A stretch of 64,000 nt of DNA from Cellulophaga sp. Hel_I_12 (GTDB lineage Bacteria > Bacteroidota > Bacteroidia > Flavobacteriales > Flavobacteriaceae): assembly GCF_000799565.1 (NCBI RefSeq), contig NZ_JUHB01000001.1, positions 1,364,001-1,428,000 on the forward strand, read 5' to 3'. The notes under the pieces were generated by a model that was not told the origin of the DNA, made no database searches, and saw nothing but the letters and a program-made list of their open reading frames with translations. The position numbers were made by a program, and so were the translations under genes. Shown in pieces: positions 17,401 through 24,318 of the stretch (positions are counted from its first letter, which is position 1; every line of letters starts with the position of its first letter).

Positions 17401-17926
17401 TATTATTGAGGATAAAATAAAAACAAATAGATATTCAGACACAGAAACACCTGAATATGGATCACCCTTTCAAAACAACATACATCGTCTAGAACAATTA
17501 ATTCGTGCAAATGAAAACCATATCACCATCGCAAGAATTAGAAAAGGTGAAAGGATTACAAAAGAAGAGCTACAAGTCTTAGAGGATATCCTATTCAAAG
17601 GAGGAATAGATAAAGAAGCTATTGAAAAGGAATTAGGTTCACAGTTTAGTCTAGTTAAATTTATCATATCATTAATGGGATTAAGTCCTGAGAAAGTAGA
17701 TGCTGCTTTTGCAAAATTCACCAATGATTATCAATTAAACGCTGTACAAATACAGTTTCTTGATACTATTAAAAAATTCCTGACTACTAATGGTAAGATT
17801 GAACCTAGTAAACTATATGACTCACCATTTAAGAACTATCACAGTATGGGTATAGATGGCGTGTTTACGGAACAACAAGCAGATGTGATTTTCAAAATAG
17901 TAGAAAACTTTAATCAAGCCAATTAA
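14441..17926 (+). CDS. hsdR: Type I restriction endonuclease subunit HsdR
   Basis: 1161 aa. An N-terminal DUF4145-like helical domain (1-130) and a coiled coil (about 155-205) precede the PD-(D/E)xK nuclease (D262 in GYVDYV, E277-A-K279). The SF2 motor follows: Walker A ATGTGKT (401-407), DEAH (500-503), GLTATP, and motif VI MIGRGSRLRPD. It translocates DNA and cuts far from the recognition site when the site is unmethylated. Normally hsdR directly follows hsdS; here 2.5 kb of RT cassette separates them. The 12-bp gap after the GIY-YIG gene suggests it is still expressed from the same transcript or from a promoter within the cassette. Confidence 0.94.
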   Translation: MNSNFQFLKNEFATFHDRAVKAEQLVITDPRTSLVYSRMALEEAINWMYANDEDLEQQYNTTLHNLLVQPEFKEQFNHKLYNELFIIKNAGNLAAHNKPVNDIDSHKAIEALFYFGKWFIKSYAKEPVSEIGIFDFDYIPKEGGSTLSRKQIKQLQEQLDKELDTYQEQLKTKEAERQQLADENELFKKQIEALQAQIEANKVEANIEDEVNHPRNEAETRKYLIDVALREAGWDLKGVNDKEYKVQFMPKSTNKSETGYVDYVLWDDDGLPLALVEAKRTLESASKGENQAQLYADSLEKMHGRRPVMYYSNGYEIFLWDDQFYKQSRRVHGFYTKAELQTAMFRRTHRMDIRTTPIDTEISGRSYQMRAIKSIAEHFAGNDKSDGKLIGTNRGALLVLATGTGKTRTSIAFSKLMLECNWAKRILFLADRTSLVDQAKRNFVKHLPEHTSVNLLEEKDNPDARFAFSTYQTMMGLIDRSRDEEARFYGVGHFDLIIIDEAHRSIYKKYQAIFEYFDALFLGLTATPKNSIDKNTYHIFGLADKSPTDAYTFQEAVDNKHLSPYHTIEIPTKFLREGIKYDELSDEEKEEFEEEILDGEEATGNEWIASSELNSWLFNKPTAIKTLQYVLEHGIKKRGGDELGKSIIFAKNQKHAQFLKDTFMELDKEQFGNDYVKVITHNEPKAKEFINRFCDEEKERLPQIAISVDMMDTGIDAPSCVNLVFYKPVKSYSKFWQMIGRGSRLRPDLFEAGQDKTHFLIFDLCGNFEFFNENPEGIETSSQKSLTEILFGLRLRLAEYLKSNQFIDDDSLQSFRTELLDGLHKDIATLDLERFDVKMKLEIVHEFGNDNREIWNHLSKRDVKRIEDELAPLVKPQKGDTDLARYYDKLLFTLITKRLETPNSEEYINSFMIPITKVVGTSKKLLKKTTIPAVKSKEALIKLPLEEDFWKVQGIVHLEKLRKGVRELVKYIDPEDQRYVTTDFADYIIEDKIKTNRYSDTETPEYGSPFQNNIHRLEQLIRANENHITIARIRKGERITKEELQVLEDILFKGGIDKEAIEKELGSQFSLVKFIISLMGLSPEKVDAAFAKFTNDYQLNAVQIQFLDTIKKFLTTNGKIEPSKLYDSPFKNYHSMGIDGVFTEQQADVIFKIVENFNQAN

Positions 17927-17949
17927 CTTATAGCAGATTACACTTATAA

Positions 17950-17972
17950 ACTATGCAGTTACTTCGCATAGT
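17950..17972. terminator. Short hairpin after hsdR
   Basis: ACTATGC (17950-17956) pairs with GCATAGT (17966-17972) around a 9-nt loop, 24 bp after the hsdR stop and 42 bp before the next gene. There is no strong U-tract, so it may be an attenuator or a processing site rather than a full terminator. Confidence 0.35.
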
Positions 17973-18013
17973 AAGGTCGTAGTATTGCAGTATTAATCTT
18001 AAATACTGTTCGT

Positions 18014-19777
18014 ATGACTGCATATCAAAACTTTTGGGACGCTGAGATAGAAACTCTTCTTCAGCAATTAGACGCACCACAATCTCTAGAAGAGAATATA
18101 GTAGACACATTAAACAATTCGAAAAGAACCGGAATGTTCCCTAATCAAATTATTAATGCACTTCGTATTGGTTTGTCTTTAAAAGAAGGCAATCAGAATA
18201 TGGCATTTGTAGCATCTATGCAAAGTGGTAAGTCTGGAACAATATACTTCTTATGTAATTATATTTTACCTGCAATAGGTCTAATTAAGGAATACGAATC
18301 TATCCTTTTTGTTACTAGTATGCGAGATACAGATTTGTACGATCAAAACTGTCGTGTTTTACAGCGTGAATACTATGATTCTGTAACAGGCGATATGAAA
18401 CCATCTGTTTTAAAAGTGATGAAGATGAGTGATTTCTTTAATCATCCAAATCCACATAAAGTGGTAAACGAATATAATGTGCAATTAATAGTTCGTGACG
18501 AGGACCAATATGGTTCTGGTGTAGAATCTTCATTTGAGTTAGCATTCTTTGCTGAACTACGTTACCGAATGCCAGATATCAAATTACTTGCGGTAAGTGC
18601 AACACCTTATGATATTTTGGATGCTCAATTTACAGGAGCAACAGATGTAGATGTAATAGTTGGAGTTCGACCACCAGAATATTATGGTATTTCTGAAATG
18701 CTTGCTGATGATATTATTGAAGATATTCCAGAAGGGTTTAGACCAGTACAAACACAAGATGTAGATGGAGAAGTACATTATACAGTGCATCCAAAGACCC
18801 AAGAGTATGTAAACCATTTAAATACTTTTGAGAATGGGTTGGGTATCATTAGAGAATCTAATACTACAAGAGCAATTGAGCTAAGAAGATTACTGAAAGA
18901 CCAGTATAAGAAGCAATGTACCACTATCGTAATCGGTTCAGATTTAGCTTGTGATTTTAGTATTAATGAAGGGATTAAGGAGATTTCAGATTTAATTCTA
19001 AAAAGAGGACAACGAGTAGTACTTATAATTGTTCAAGCACTTACAGCTGGTAAAGATTTAGGTATAATTAAAGAAAAAGTGCGTTTCGGTATTGAGCCAA
19101 GAGATAGACAGCTAGCAAACGGTGCGCAAGGTATTACAGGTCGTTTTTGTGGTTATCATAAAAATCGTGATTTTAAACTGATGGCCAGCAGAAGTCTATT
19201 AGAACACTATGCACAGTTTGAACAAGATTGGGAGATTTTTGCAAACGAAGACTGGCGTAACGATTTATTCAATAGTAATGTTAGAGGGTTGAGCACGCAT
19301 ACAAAGTTTGTAAAAACTCAGTCTGAAGGAGCATTTACACCTATTGAACATATTGAAGCCCTTAATTACAATGAGCTGTTGAGTGAATCTGGAAGAGAAA
19401 GTTTATCATTTATTGATGATGATGCATATCACCGTTTACTAGATTATTTTGAGTCAACTTTTTACAATGTTTCTACAAAAGGAACACGTTTCAAACAAAA
19501 GGGTGTTACTGTGCGTATTGCTTCTGGTTATAACCAAGCAAGTAATCGTGTATATCGCAACTGGAGTTGTAATCTTGAAGATGATTTCGGAAACATCTTC
19601 TTTAAAAAGCATCCCTATAATTATGGTATTCTAATCAGCAATTATCCTATAGATGATGAGCGCAATAGTTTAGGATTTACTGGTATTAAAATTCTTAAAT
19701 CAGGTAAGCAAGAATGGCGTCACCAAGAAACGAATGTGCAAAATAATTCTATGTACGGAAATAATGATGCAGCCTAA
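18014..19777 (+). CDS. SF2/Z1-like ATPase of the defence island
   Basis: 587 aa with SF2 helicase-type motifs: Walker A MQSGKS (69-74), motif II DEDQ (162-165), motif III SATP (195-198) and a motif VI-like GAQGITGRFCGY. The MQSGK variant and DEDQ box resemble Z1-type and related ATPases found in bacterial defence loci with unknown partners. No nuclease domain is visible in the C-terminal third. It sits 87 bp after hsdR on the same strand. It could be an accessory of the restriction system or an independent system. Function not assigned. Confidence 0.65.
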   Translation: MTAYQNFWDAEIETLLQQLDAPQSLEENIVDTLNNSKRTGMFPNQIINALRIGLSLKEGNQNMAFVASMQSGKSGTIYFLCNYILPAIGLIKEYESILFVTSMRDTDLYDQNCRVLQREYYDSVTGDMKPSVLKVMKMSDFFNHPNPHKVVNEYNVQLIVRDEDQYGSGVESSFELAFFAELRYRMPDIKLLAVSATPYDILDAQFTGATDVDVIVGVRPPEYYGISEMLADDIIEDIPEGFRPVQTQDVDGEVHYTVHPKTQEYVNHLNTFENGLGIIRESNTTRAIELRRLLKDQYKKQCTTIVIGSDLACDFSINEGIKEISDLILKRGQRVVLIIVQALTAGKDLGIIKEKVRFGIEPRDRQLANGAQGITGRFCGYHKNRDFKLMASRSLLEHYAQFEQDWEIFANEDWRNDLFNSNVRGLSTHTKFVKTQSEGAFTPIEHIEALNYNELLSESGRESLSFIDDDAYHRLLDYFESTFYNVSTKGTRFKQKGVTVRIASGYNQASNRVYRNWSCNLEDDFGNIFFKKHPYNYGILISNYPIDDERNSLGFTGIKILKSGKQEWRHQETNVQNNSMYGNNDAA

Positions 19778-20108
19778 TGTCAGTCGTGTCAGTAGTTTAT
19801 AAATGCGTTCATCGATATAAAAATGTAGTTTAACTAAAAAGTGATGAGAATTAGAGATTCGTAATGACAGCTTGTCAATTTAAGAAAGCCTTAACAGTTT
19901 GGAACAATGGTTGCCAAATTTATAAGCATAAAAAAAGTCCCAACATTCGACCGGAAGGACTTTTAAAATAGAAAGTGAGTAGTATAATGTAAAGGATACT
20001 ACCCCATATTTTGTGGCGCAAATATAGTGTCTTAATTTCTCTCTACAAAATATTGCAATTCCCTTTCACGGTTTAGGTATAACGTCTGTAAACGTTTGCC
20101 ATTTTTTA
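19778..20108. other. Intergenic stretch before CBASS operon
   Basis: No gene seen. It contains the GGACTTTT terminator hairpin (listed separately) and a second inverted repeat, GTAGTAT (19979-19985) with ATACTAC (19996-20002). The last 60 bp lead into the DUF2188 start and presumably contain the CBASS promoter, although I see no clean TAnnTTTG box. Confidence 0.5.
19933..19964. terminator. Bidirectional terminator hairpin
   Basis: AAAAGTCC (19933-19940) pairs perfectly with GGACTTTT (19957-19964) around a 16-nt loop. U-rich or A-rich tails on both sides make it suitable for either strand. It separates the SF2 ATPase gene from the CBASS operon. Confidence 0.65.
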
Positions 20109-20351
20109 ATGCAAAATAAGATGGAAAATTTTCATTTAGTACACGATGACGGTGTGTACAAACTTAAGAAAGAGAATGCGCGGCGAGCCTCTAAAGTGAT
20201 TGATGCTAACAAGCCAGAGGCTATAAAGGCGGCAAAAGAATTTATTCAAAATCAAGGTGGAGGTAGCCTCAAAATTCACAAAAATGGCGGTGGTTTTCAA
20301 GAAGAGAGAACTTATCCAAGAGCTAATGACCCTAAAAAATCAAAAGGATAG
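20109..20351 (+). CDS. DUF2188 small protein, first gene of CBASS operon
   Basis: 80 aa, or 76 aa if the second ATG (20121, MENFHLVHDD) is used. It matches the DUF2188 pattern: a short strand pair, a helix (KPEAIKAAKEFIQNQ) and a final basic strand with GGGFQEERTYP. Such proteins are small predicted nucleic-acid- or nucleotide-binding proteins of unknown function. It ends 5 bp before the CD-NTase gene, so it is very likely co-expressed. A part in CBASS signalling is an inference from position only. Confidence 0.7.
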   Translation: MQNKMENFHLVHDDGVYKLKKENARRASKVIDANKPEAIKAAKEFIQNQGGGSLKIHKNGGGFQEERTYPRANDPKKSKG

Positions 20352-20356
20352 AGACT

Positions 20357-21430
20357 ATGGCTAAGAATTATGAAGAGTTAGTAAATAGGGTTAAATCTAG
20401 ATATAACCCAGAAGCGATTGATGAAACAACACTTTTAAATGAATCACTTCGCACCGAGTTAAAAGCCTTATCTGGATCTAAAGTTATGGAGTATGTGAAA
20501 CGTTCAATGCAAGGAGTTGAACCAGCTTATACACAGAATACTATTGTTGCAGGCGATAAAGTCAAAACACATCTTAAAAACAATAATCCAAAGTTGGATT
20601 ATGAGTATCAAGGATCGGTTATGAGTAATACTCATATAAAGGGCTATAGTGATATAGATCTTGTGCAATTATGTAATAAATTTTATGGTCACGATTTAAG
20701 AACTGAATTTACAGAGGAATATCGAAAATCAAATCTTACTGAAACGCAACGATGGGCATTATTAGAAGTAATTGAAGGTTCAATTTACACTGGTGATGCT
20801 GATCAAGATCTACGAACTATGCGATTAGAAGCCGAAAACGTACTTGACGCTATGTATAATGATGTAGATATTTCGAAGGATAAATCTATAGAGGTCAATC
20901 TAACAAACCCTAAACGTAAAGTTGATGTTGTAACTGCATCTTGGTATAGGTCTGTAAATTCATCAAAATCAGGTGATAAAACTGATAAAGGCATTTGTAT
21001 TTATGACAAAAATAAAGATGTAAGATTACCCGTGGATTACCCATTTTTAAAAATAAAAATGCTGAATGATAAAGATAAGATCGTCAACGGACGTTTAAAG
21101 AAAATGATTAGGTTTTTGAAGACTATAAAAGCTGATTCAGATATCAAAATCAAAATTAATAGTTTCGATATTTCATCAATATGCTACAACATAGATTCTA
21201 TTTCATACTACAACAAACCGTATTATGAGCTTGTTTATGTTTTGCAAGTAGAGTTAGGTAAAATTATCGCAGATGATTTTTATCGTAATAATATAAAATC
21301 AATTGATGGTACTGAGTATATTTTTAGGGATAAACCTGAAAAATATGGTCAATTGTTAATGCTATTAAATGAACTAAATACTATTAAGAAGGACTTGGTA
21401 GATAATAACGCAATAACAAGGTTTTTATAA
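20357..21430 (+). CDS. CD-NTase (cGAS/DncV-like cyclic oligonucleotide synthase) of CBASS
   Basis: 357 aa. The polymerase-beta-like nucleotidyltransferase signature is clear: G86-S87 in YQGSVMSN, then D99-I-D101 in GYSDIDLV, and a third acidic residue D190 in KRKVDVV. This fits the metal-binding triad of CD-NTases, which make cyclic di- or oligonucleotides on phage infection. The gene is followed 1 bp later by a TIR-STING effector. In characterised TIR-STING systems (such as Sphingobacterium) the messenger is cyclic di-GMP made by a CdnE enzyme; the product here is inferred, not shown. Confidence 0.85.
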   Translation: MAKNYEELVNRVKSRYNPEAIDETTLLNESLRTELKALSGSKVMEYVKRSMQGVEPAYTQNTIVAGDKVKTHLKNNNPKLDYEYQGSVMSNTHIKGYSDIDLVQLCNKFYGHDLRTEFTEEYRKSNLTETQRWALLEVIEGSIYTGDADQDLRTMRLEAENVLDAMYNDVDISKDKSIEVNLTNPKRKVDVVTASWYRSVNSSKSGDKTDKGICIYDKNKDVRLPVDYPFLKIKMLNDKDKIVNGRLKKMIRFLKTIKADSDIKIKINSFDISSICYNIDSISYYNKPYYELVYVLQVELGKIIADDFYRNNIKSIDGTEYIFRDKPEKYGQLLMLLNELNTIKKDLVDNNAITRFL

Positions 21431-21431
21431 C

Positions 21432-22349
21432 ATGAAAAAAAGAATATTTATCGGTAGTTCAAGTGAAGAGTTAGGTACTGCCAAAATTGTTAAATCAATA
21501 TTAGAAAAAGATTTTGATGTTATCATATGGAATGAATCTATATGGGATAAGTCTATATTTAAGATTAACAATAATTTTTTATCCGATTTACTTACGGCTA
21601 CTTTAAAATTTGATTTTGGAATCCTAATAGGAACACCAGATGACAAGTTAGAATATAGAGGAGAAGAAAAGCTCTCTGCGCGTGACAATGTTTTATTTGA
21701 GTTAGGATTGTTTACTGGACGCTTAGGTTTGGAGAAATGTGCTTTTTTGATTGAAGAATCAGTAAAAGTACCATCAGATTTAGGAGGTATTACTTTGGCT
21801 ATGTACAACAGTAAAACGCTTGCTGATAAAATCGATGGAATTAGACAGATGTTTCTAAATGCAAGCAACACAGAACTTAATTTTTTTCCGTCTAGTACTT
21901 TAGCTTACGCTTATTATGAGAATTTTGTAAAGTATGTGTGTGAACATTACGTGAAAAATAATGGTTTTATTTATCATGAGACTAACTATTCAGATTGTAA
22001 ACTAAGGATAATCGTTCCACATAAATTACCGAATGATTTAAATTTAGCTTTTAAAAAAATCCAAAATGATATTGGTGTAGACAAACTATCTTTTAGTGCT
22101 AATGGCAGACCTCGTAATGTTTATGTTGATGCTAAAGTAATAAATGGTAAATTAATACTTTTAGATTTCCCTACAACACTTACGGGTATTGATTATGCTA
22201 TATCAAATCATCTTCCGAAGGATTTTAAGAATCAGACGGCAGATTACAACTTGATAATTGAGCGAGAGTTAAATAAATTTATAGCCACTCTGAACAAGAT
22301 TCTAGCTAAAAATGATTTTGATAGATTTGTTGAAATTGTAAGATCATAA
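21432..22349 (+). CDS. TIR-STING effector of CBASS
   Basis: 305 aa. Residues 1-145 form a TIR-like NADase domain (IFIGSSSEELGTAKIV at the start; candidate catalytic E90 in RDNVLFELGLF). Residues about 155-300 match prokaryotic STING: LAYAYYENFV at the domain start, GRPRNVYVDA (225-234), then LLDFPTTL (243-250). In known TIR-STING proteins the STING part binds c-di-GMP, the protein forms filaments and the TIR domain destroys NAD+. It has no membrane segments, unlike TM-STING. It follows the synthase by 1 bp and is followed by a strong terminator. Confidence 0.82.
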   Translation: MKKRIFIGSSSEELGTAKIVKSILEKDFDVIIWNESIWDKSIFKINNNFLSDLLTATLKFDFGILIGTPDDKLEYRGEEKLSARDNVLFELGLFTGRLGLEKCAFLIEESVKVPSDLGGITLAMYNSKTLADKIDGIRQMFLNASNTELNFFPSSTLAYAYYENFVKYVCEHYVKNNGFIYHETNYSDCKLRIIVPHKLPNDLNLAFKKIQNDIGVDKLSFSANGRPRNVYVDAKVINGKLILLDFPTTLTGIDYAISNHLPKDFKNQTADYNLIIERELNKFIATLNKILAKNDFDRFVEIVRS

Positions 22350-22353
22350 ATAA

Positions 22354-22383
22354 AATGCGGGTTATTAGTATATAATCCGCATT
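22354..22383 (+). terminator. Terminator after CBASS operon
   Basis: AATGCGGGTTAT (22354-22365) pairs with ATAATCCGCATT (22372-22383) with a single mismatch and a 6-nt loop, followed by a short T-rich stretch. It starts 5 bp after the TIR-STING stop codon. Confidence 0.7.
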
Positions 22384-22747
22384 ATTTCCACACTTCCAGC
22401 ACATACTCATTCCTTCATTCCGCAAAAGCTACATTCACTCAATAGCAAGAGCTTCCAGTTCCGCGCAATACTAGTTATGTCCATTCCGCACCTGCCTATC
22501 GGACAGACGCTGCATTACCACAACCAGTATTTTTAGCCAACCCACAATAATTAATAAAAATATAGGCTTAGCCGTTTTTATACGTTTGTTTTCGTTTGAT
22601 TTTTTTATCTTTACATTAAGATTGAAAATCTAACAAACATAATTAAAATCAATCCCTGTGGTAGCTATCAGGCTACCTCATAATTAAGAAATTAGCAAAT
22701 GCCTTTGTTTATTAAGGTTTGCGGTACTGGGTTTGAATCCAGTCGAG
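22384..22747. other. Non-coding stretch with possible small transcript and degenerate tRNA-end-like sequence
   Basis: No ORF of note. A -7-like box (TATCTTTA, about 22606-22613) lies after a T-rich stretch, then a hairpin GGTAGC-TATCAG-GCTACC near 22660-22680. The sequence just before the tandem repeats (GGGTTTGAATCCAG, then TCGAGGTCACG) looks like the T-arm and acceptor end of a tRNA. The T-loop is one base too long and no matching 5-prime half is present, so it is not a working tRNA gene. It could be an attachment-site relic or a small RNA ending in the hairpin of the first repeat. Confidence 0.3.
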
Positions 22748-23086
22748 GTCACGAATGAATAGTACGATAAGAGAAAACGCCAAGCTTGCTTGAGCGTTTT
22801 TTCGTTTGTATTATTCTCAAAGCGGAGCTTTGCTGGACGCGCGAAGCGAATCCAGTCGAGGTCACGAATGAATAGTACGATAAGAGAAAACGCCAAGCTT
22901 GCTTGAGCGTTTTTTCGTTTGTATTATTCTCAAAGCGGAGCTTTGCTGGACGCGCGAAGCGAATCCAGTCGAGGTCACGAATGAATAGTACGATAAAAGA
23001 AAACGCCAAGCTTGCTTGAGCGTTTTTTCGTTTGTATTATTCTCAAAGCGGAGCTTTGCTGGACGCGCGAAGCGAATCCAGTCGAG
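22748..23086 (+). repeat. Three 113-bp tandem repeats with terminator-like hairpins
   Basis: Units at 22748-22860, 22861-22973 and 22974-23086 are almost identical; I saw one G-to-A change in the third. Each begins GTCACGAATGAATAGTACGA and contains a hairpin AAAACGC...GCGTTTT with an inner AAGC/GCTT stem and T-run (22774-22800, then +113 and +226). Each ends with CTGGA...TCCAG and the tRNA-end-like GAATCCAGTCGAG. They lie exactly where defence genes give way to chromosomal genes. There are no spacers, so this is not a CRISPR array. Confidence 0.85.
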
Positions 23087-23509
23087 ATGCTACATAAATC
23101 CTTAAACACACTATATAATTAGTTATATGGGGATTTTTAATGTATGATTCCTGAAGAAATTTTTATGGATGTTCTGGGTGATCTAAAAATTCTCTTGTTT
23201 CTTGAAGTTATGTATTTTTTGGACGTGCTATTGCTTTATCATACTCGATAACTAGCAAAAAAGTGGAAGTAAACTCGCTATGTATGTCTCTAAAACAGCC
23301 TTTATCCAAATAAACAGTATTCTTAAAATCAACTAAGGACATAAGAATATGACCATAAAAAATTCCCAGACCAATTAAAGGAGTACTAAAAATACATCAG
23401 GCAAAAATGTTTCTAATTTTTAATTTGCAACTACATTTTAACAAAGAATATAGTACATGTTCTATATTAAAATTTTTAAATTGCACAAGAATAGCTAAAC
23501 CCTACAATC
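23087..23509. other. Intergenic stretch upstream of outer-membrane protein gene
   Basis: No gene supported. A minus-strand frame is open for 62 codons (23396 down to 23211) with somewhat coding-like content (LDKGCFRDIHSEF), ends at a stop, and continues after it with another stop further on. It may be a decayed gene piece or chance. The last 100 bp precede the barrel-protein gene and should hold its promoter; no clear box was seen. Confidence 0.35.
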
Positions 23510-24202
23510 ATGAAAATAAGCCGCACGCATAATTTAAAAAATAATGTAGAGAGGTCTTCTCAAAGTAAGGCTTTTAGACCTGCGCTAGCTATTTTTACCC
23601 TACCTAAATTTTTAAGCCTTTTAGCCCTCGTGATTTTTACGAATCTAACCCTACAGGGGCAAGCCGAAAAAGGCAACTATATCTTGGGAGCAGATATTGG
23701 TAGTGGGATTACCACAACCGGAAGCAGTGGCTTATTTGGTGTTAATTTTGGCTTAAATGATGGGGCTGGATTTAACTTAGGCCTTAGTCCAAAAGCTGGT
23801 TACTTTTTAACCGATAATTTCTTAATAGGTACAGTAATAAATTTTGGATATATTAAATCTCCTGAAACCAACGGTCAGTCGGCTGAAACCATTATGTATG
23901 GTCTACAAGGCTTTTTAAGATACTATGTACGTGCTTCTGATTATGATCAAACAGACTTTCCAAAACATGGCGTTTTCTTTACTGAAATTAATGGAGGCAT
24001 CGCCGGGTCTAATGTGCGCGGTGGAAATTCTACGAATGGCTTCGCTTTTGGCTTGGGACCGGGCTATGGCATTTATGTATCGGATCAGGTAGCGCTTGAA
24101 GTGACCGCAAAATACAATGGCTTAATAGGAGGTGGAAATACCATATACCAACATTCTTTTGGGCTAAATATCGGAATCCAAATTTTTTTAAGAAGAAAAT
24201 AA
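23510..24202 (+). CDS. Outer-membrane beta-barrel protein
   Basis: 230 aa. An unusually long N-terminus (about 35 residues) precedes a hydrophobic signal segment (LPKFLSLLALVIFTNLTLQGQA). The mature part is rich in Gly and aromatic residues in alternating patterns (NYILGADIGSGITT, LSPKAGYFLTDNFLIGTVINFGY) and ends in a hydrophobic strand finishing FLRR. This fits the small 8-strand OmpA/OmpW-like barrel fold (PF13505/13568 type). Its function is unknown. A later start near residue 25-30 is possible. It stands alone and is convergent with dnaE2. Confidence 0.7.
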   Translation: MKISRTHNLKNNVERSSQSKAFRPALAIFTLPKFLSLLALVIFTNLTLQGQAEKGNYILGADIGSGITTTGSSGLFGVNFGLNDGAGFNLGLSPKAGYFLTDNFLIGTVINFGYIKSPETNGQSAETIMYGLQGFLRYYVRASDYDQTDFPKHGVFFTEINGGIAGSNVRGGNSTNGFAFGLGPGYGIYVSDQVALEVTAKYNGLIGGGNTIYQHSFGLNIGIQIFLRRK

Positions 24203-24318
24203 ACCCTTACCCATCATGTGGAATCTAATAGCATCACTGCCATCCATTGTAAGGGAGGTGGTGACTATTTTTATAATTTTTAATATAAACTGGTCCTTTT
24301 TTAAAGAAGCGATAAGGT

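Noticed and set aside
22720..22760. A tRNA gene before the tandem repeats
   Set aside because: Only a T-arm/acceptor-like end is present; the T-loop is one base too long and there is no matching 5-prime half, D-arm or anticodon arm.
22684..23009. Two overlapping minus-strand frames with nearly identical proteins in the tandem repeats
   Set aside because: They are simply translations of the 113-bp repeat unit and run through terminator-like hairpins; no coding character.
22748..23086. CRISPR array
   Set aside because: The repeats are 113 bp and directly adjacent with no spacers, and no cas genes are nearby.
23211..23396. Minus-strand 62-codon open stretch, possibly a decayed gene
   Set aside because: It has no good start, ends in stops, and cannot be matched to a family by eye; chance in AT-rich DNA is likely.
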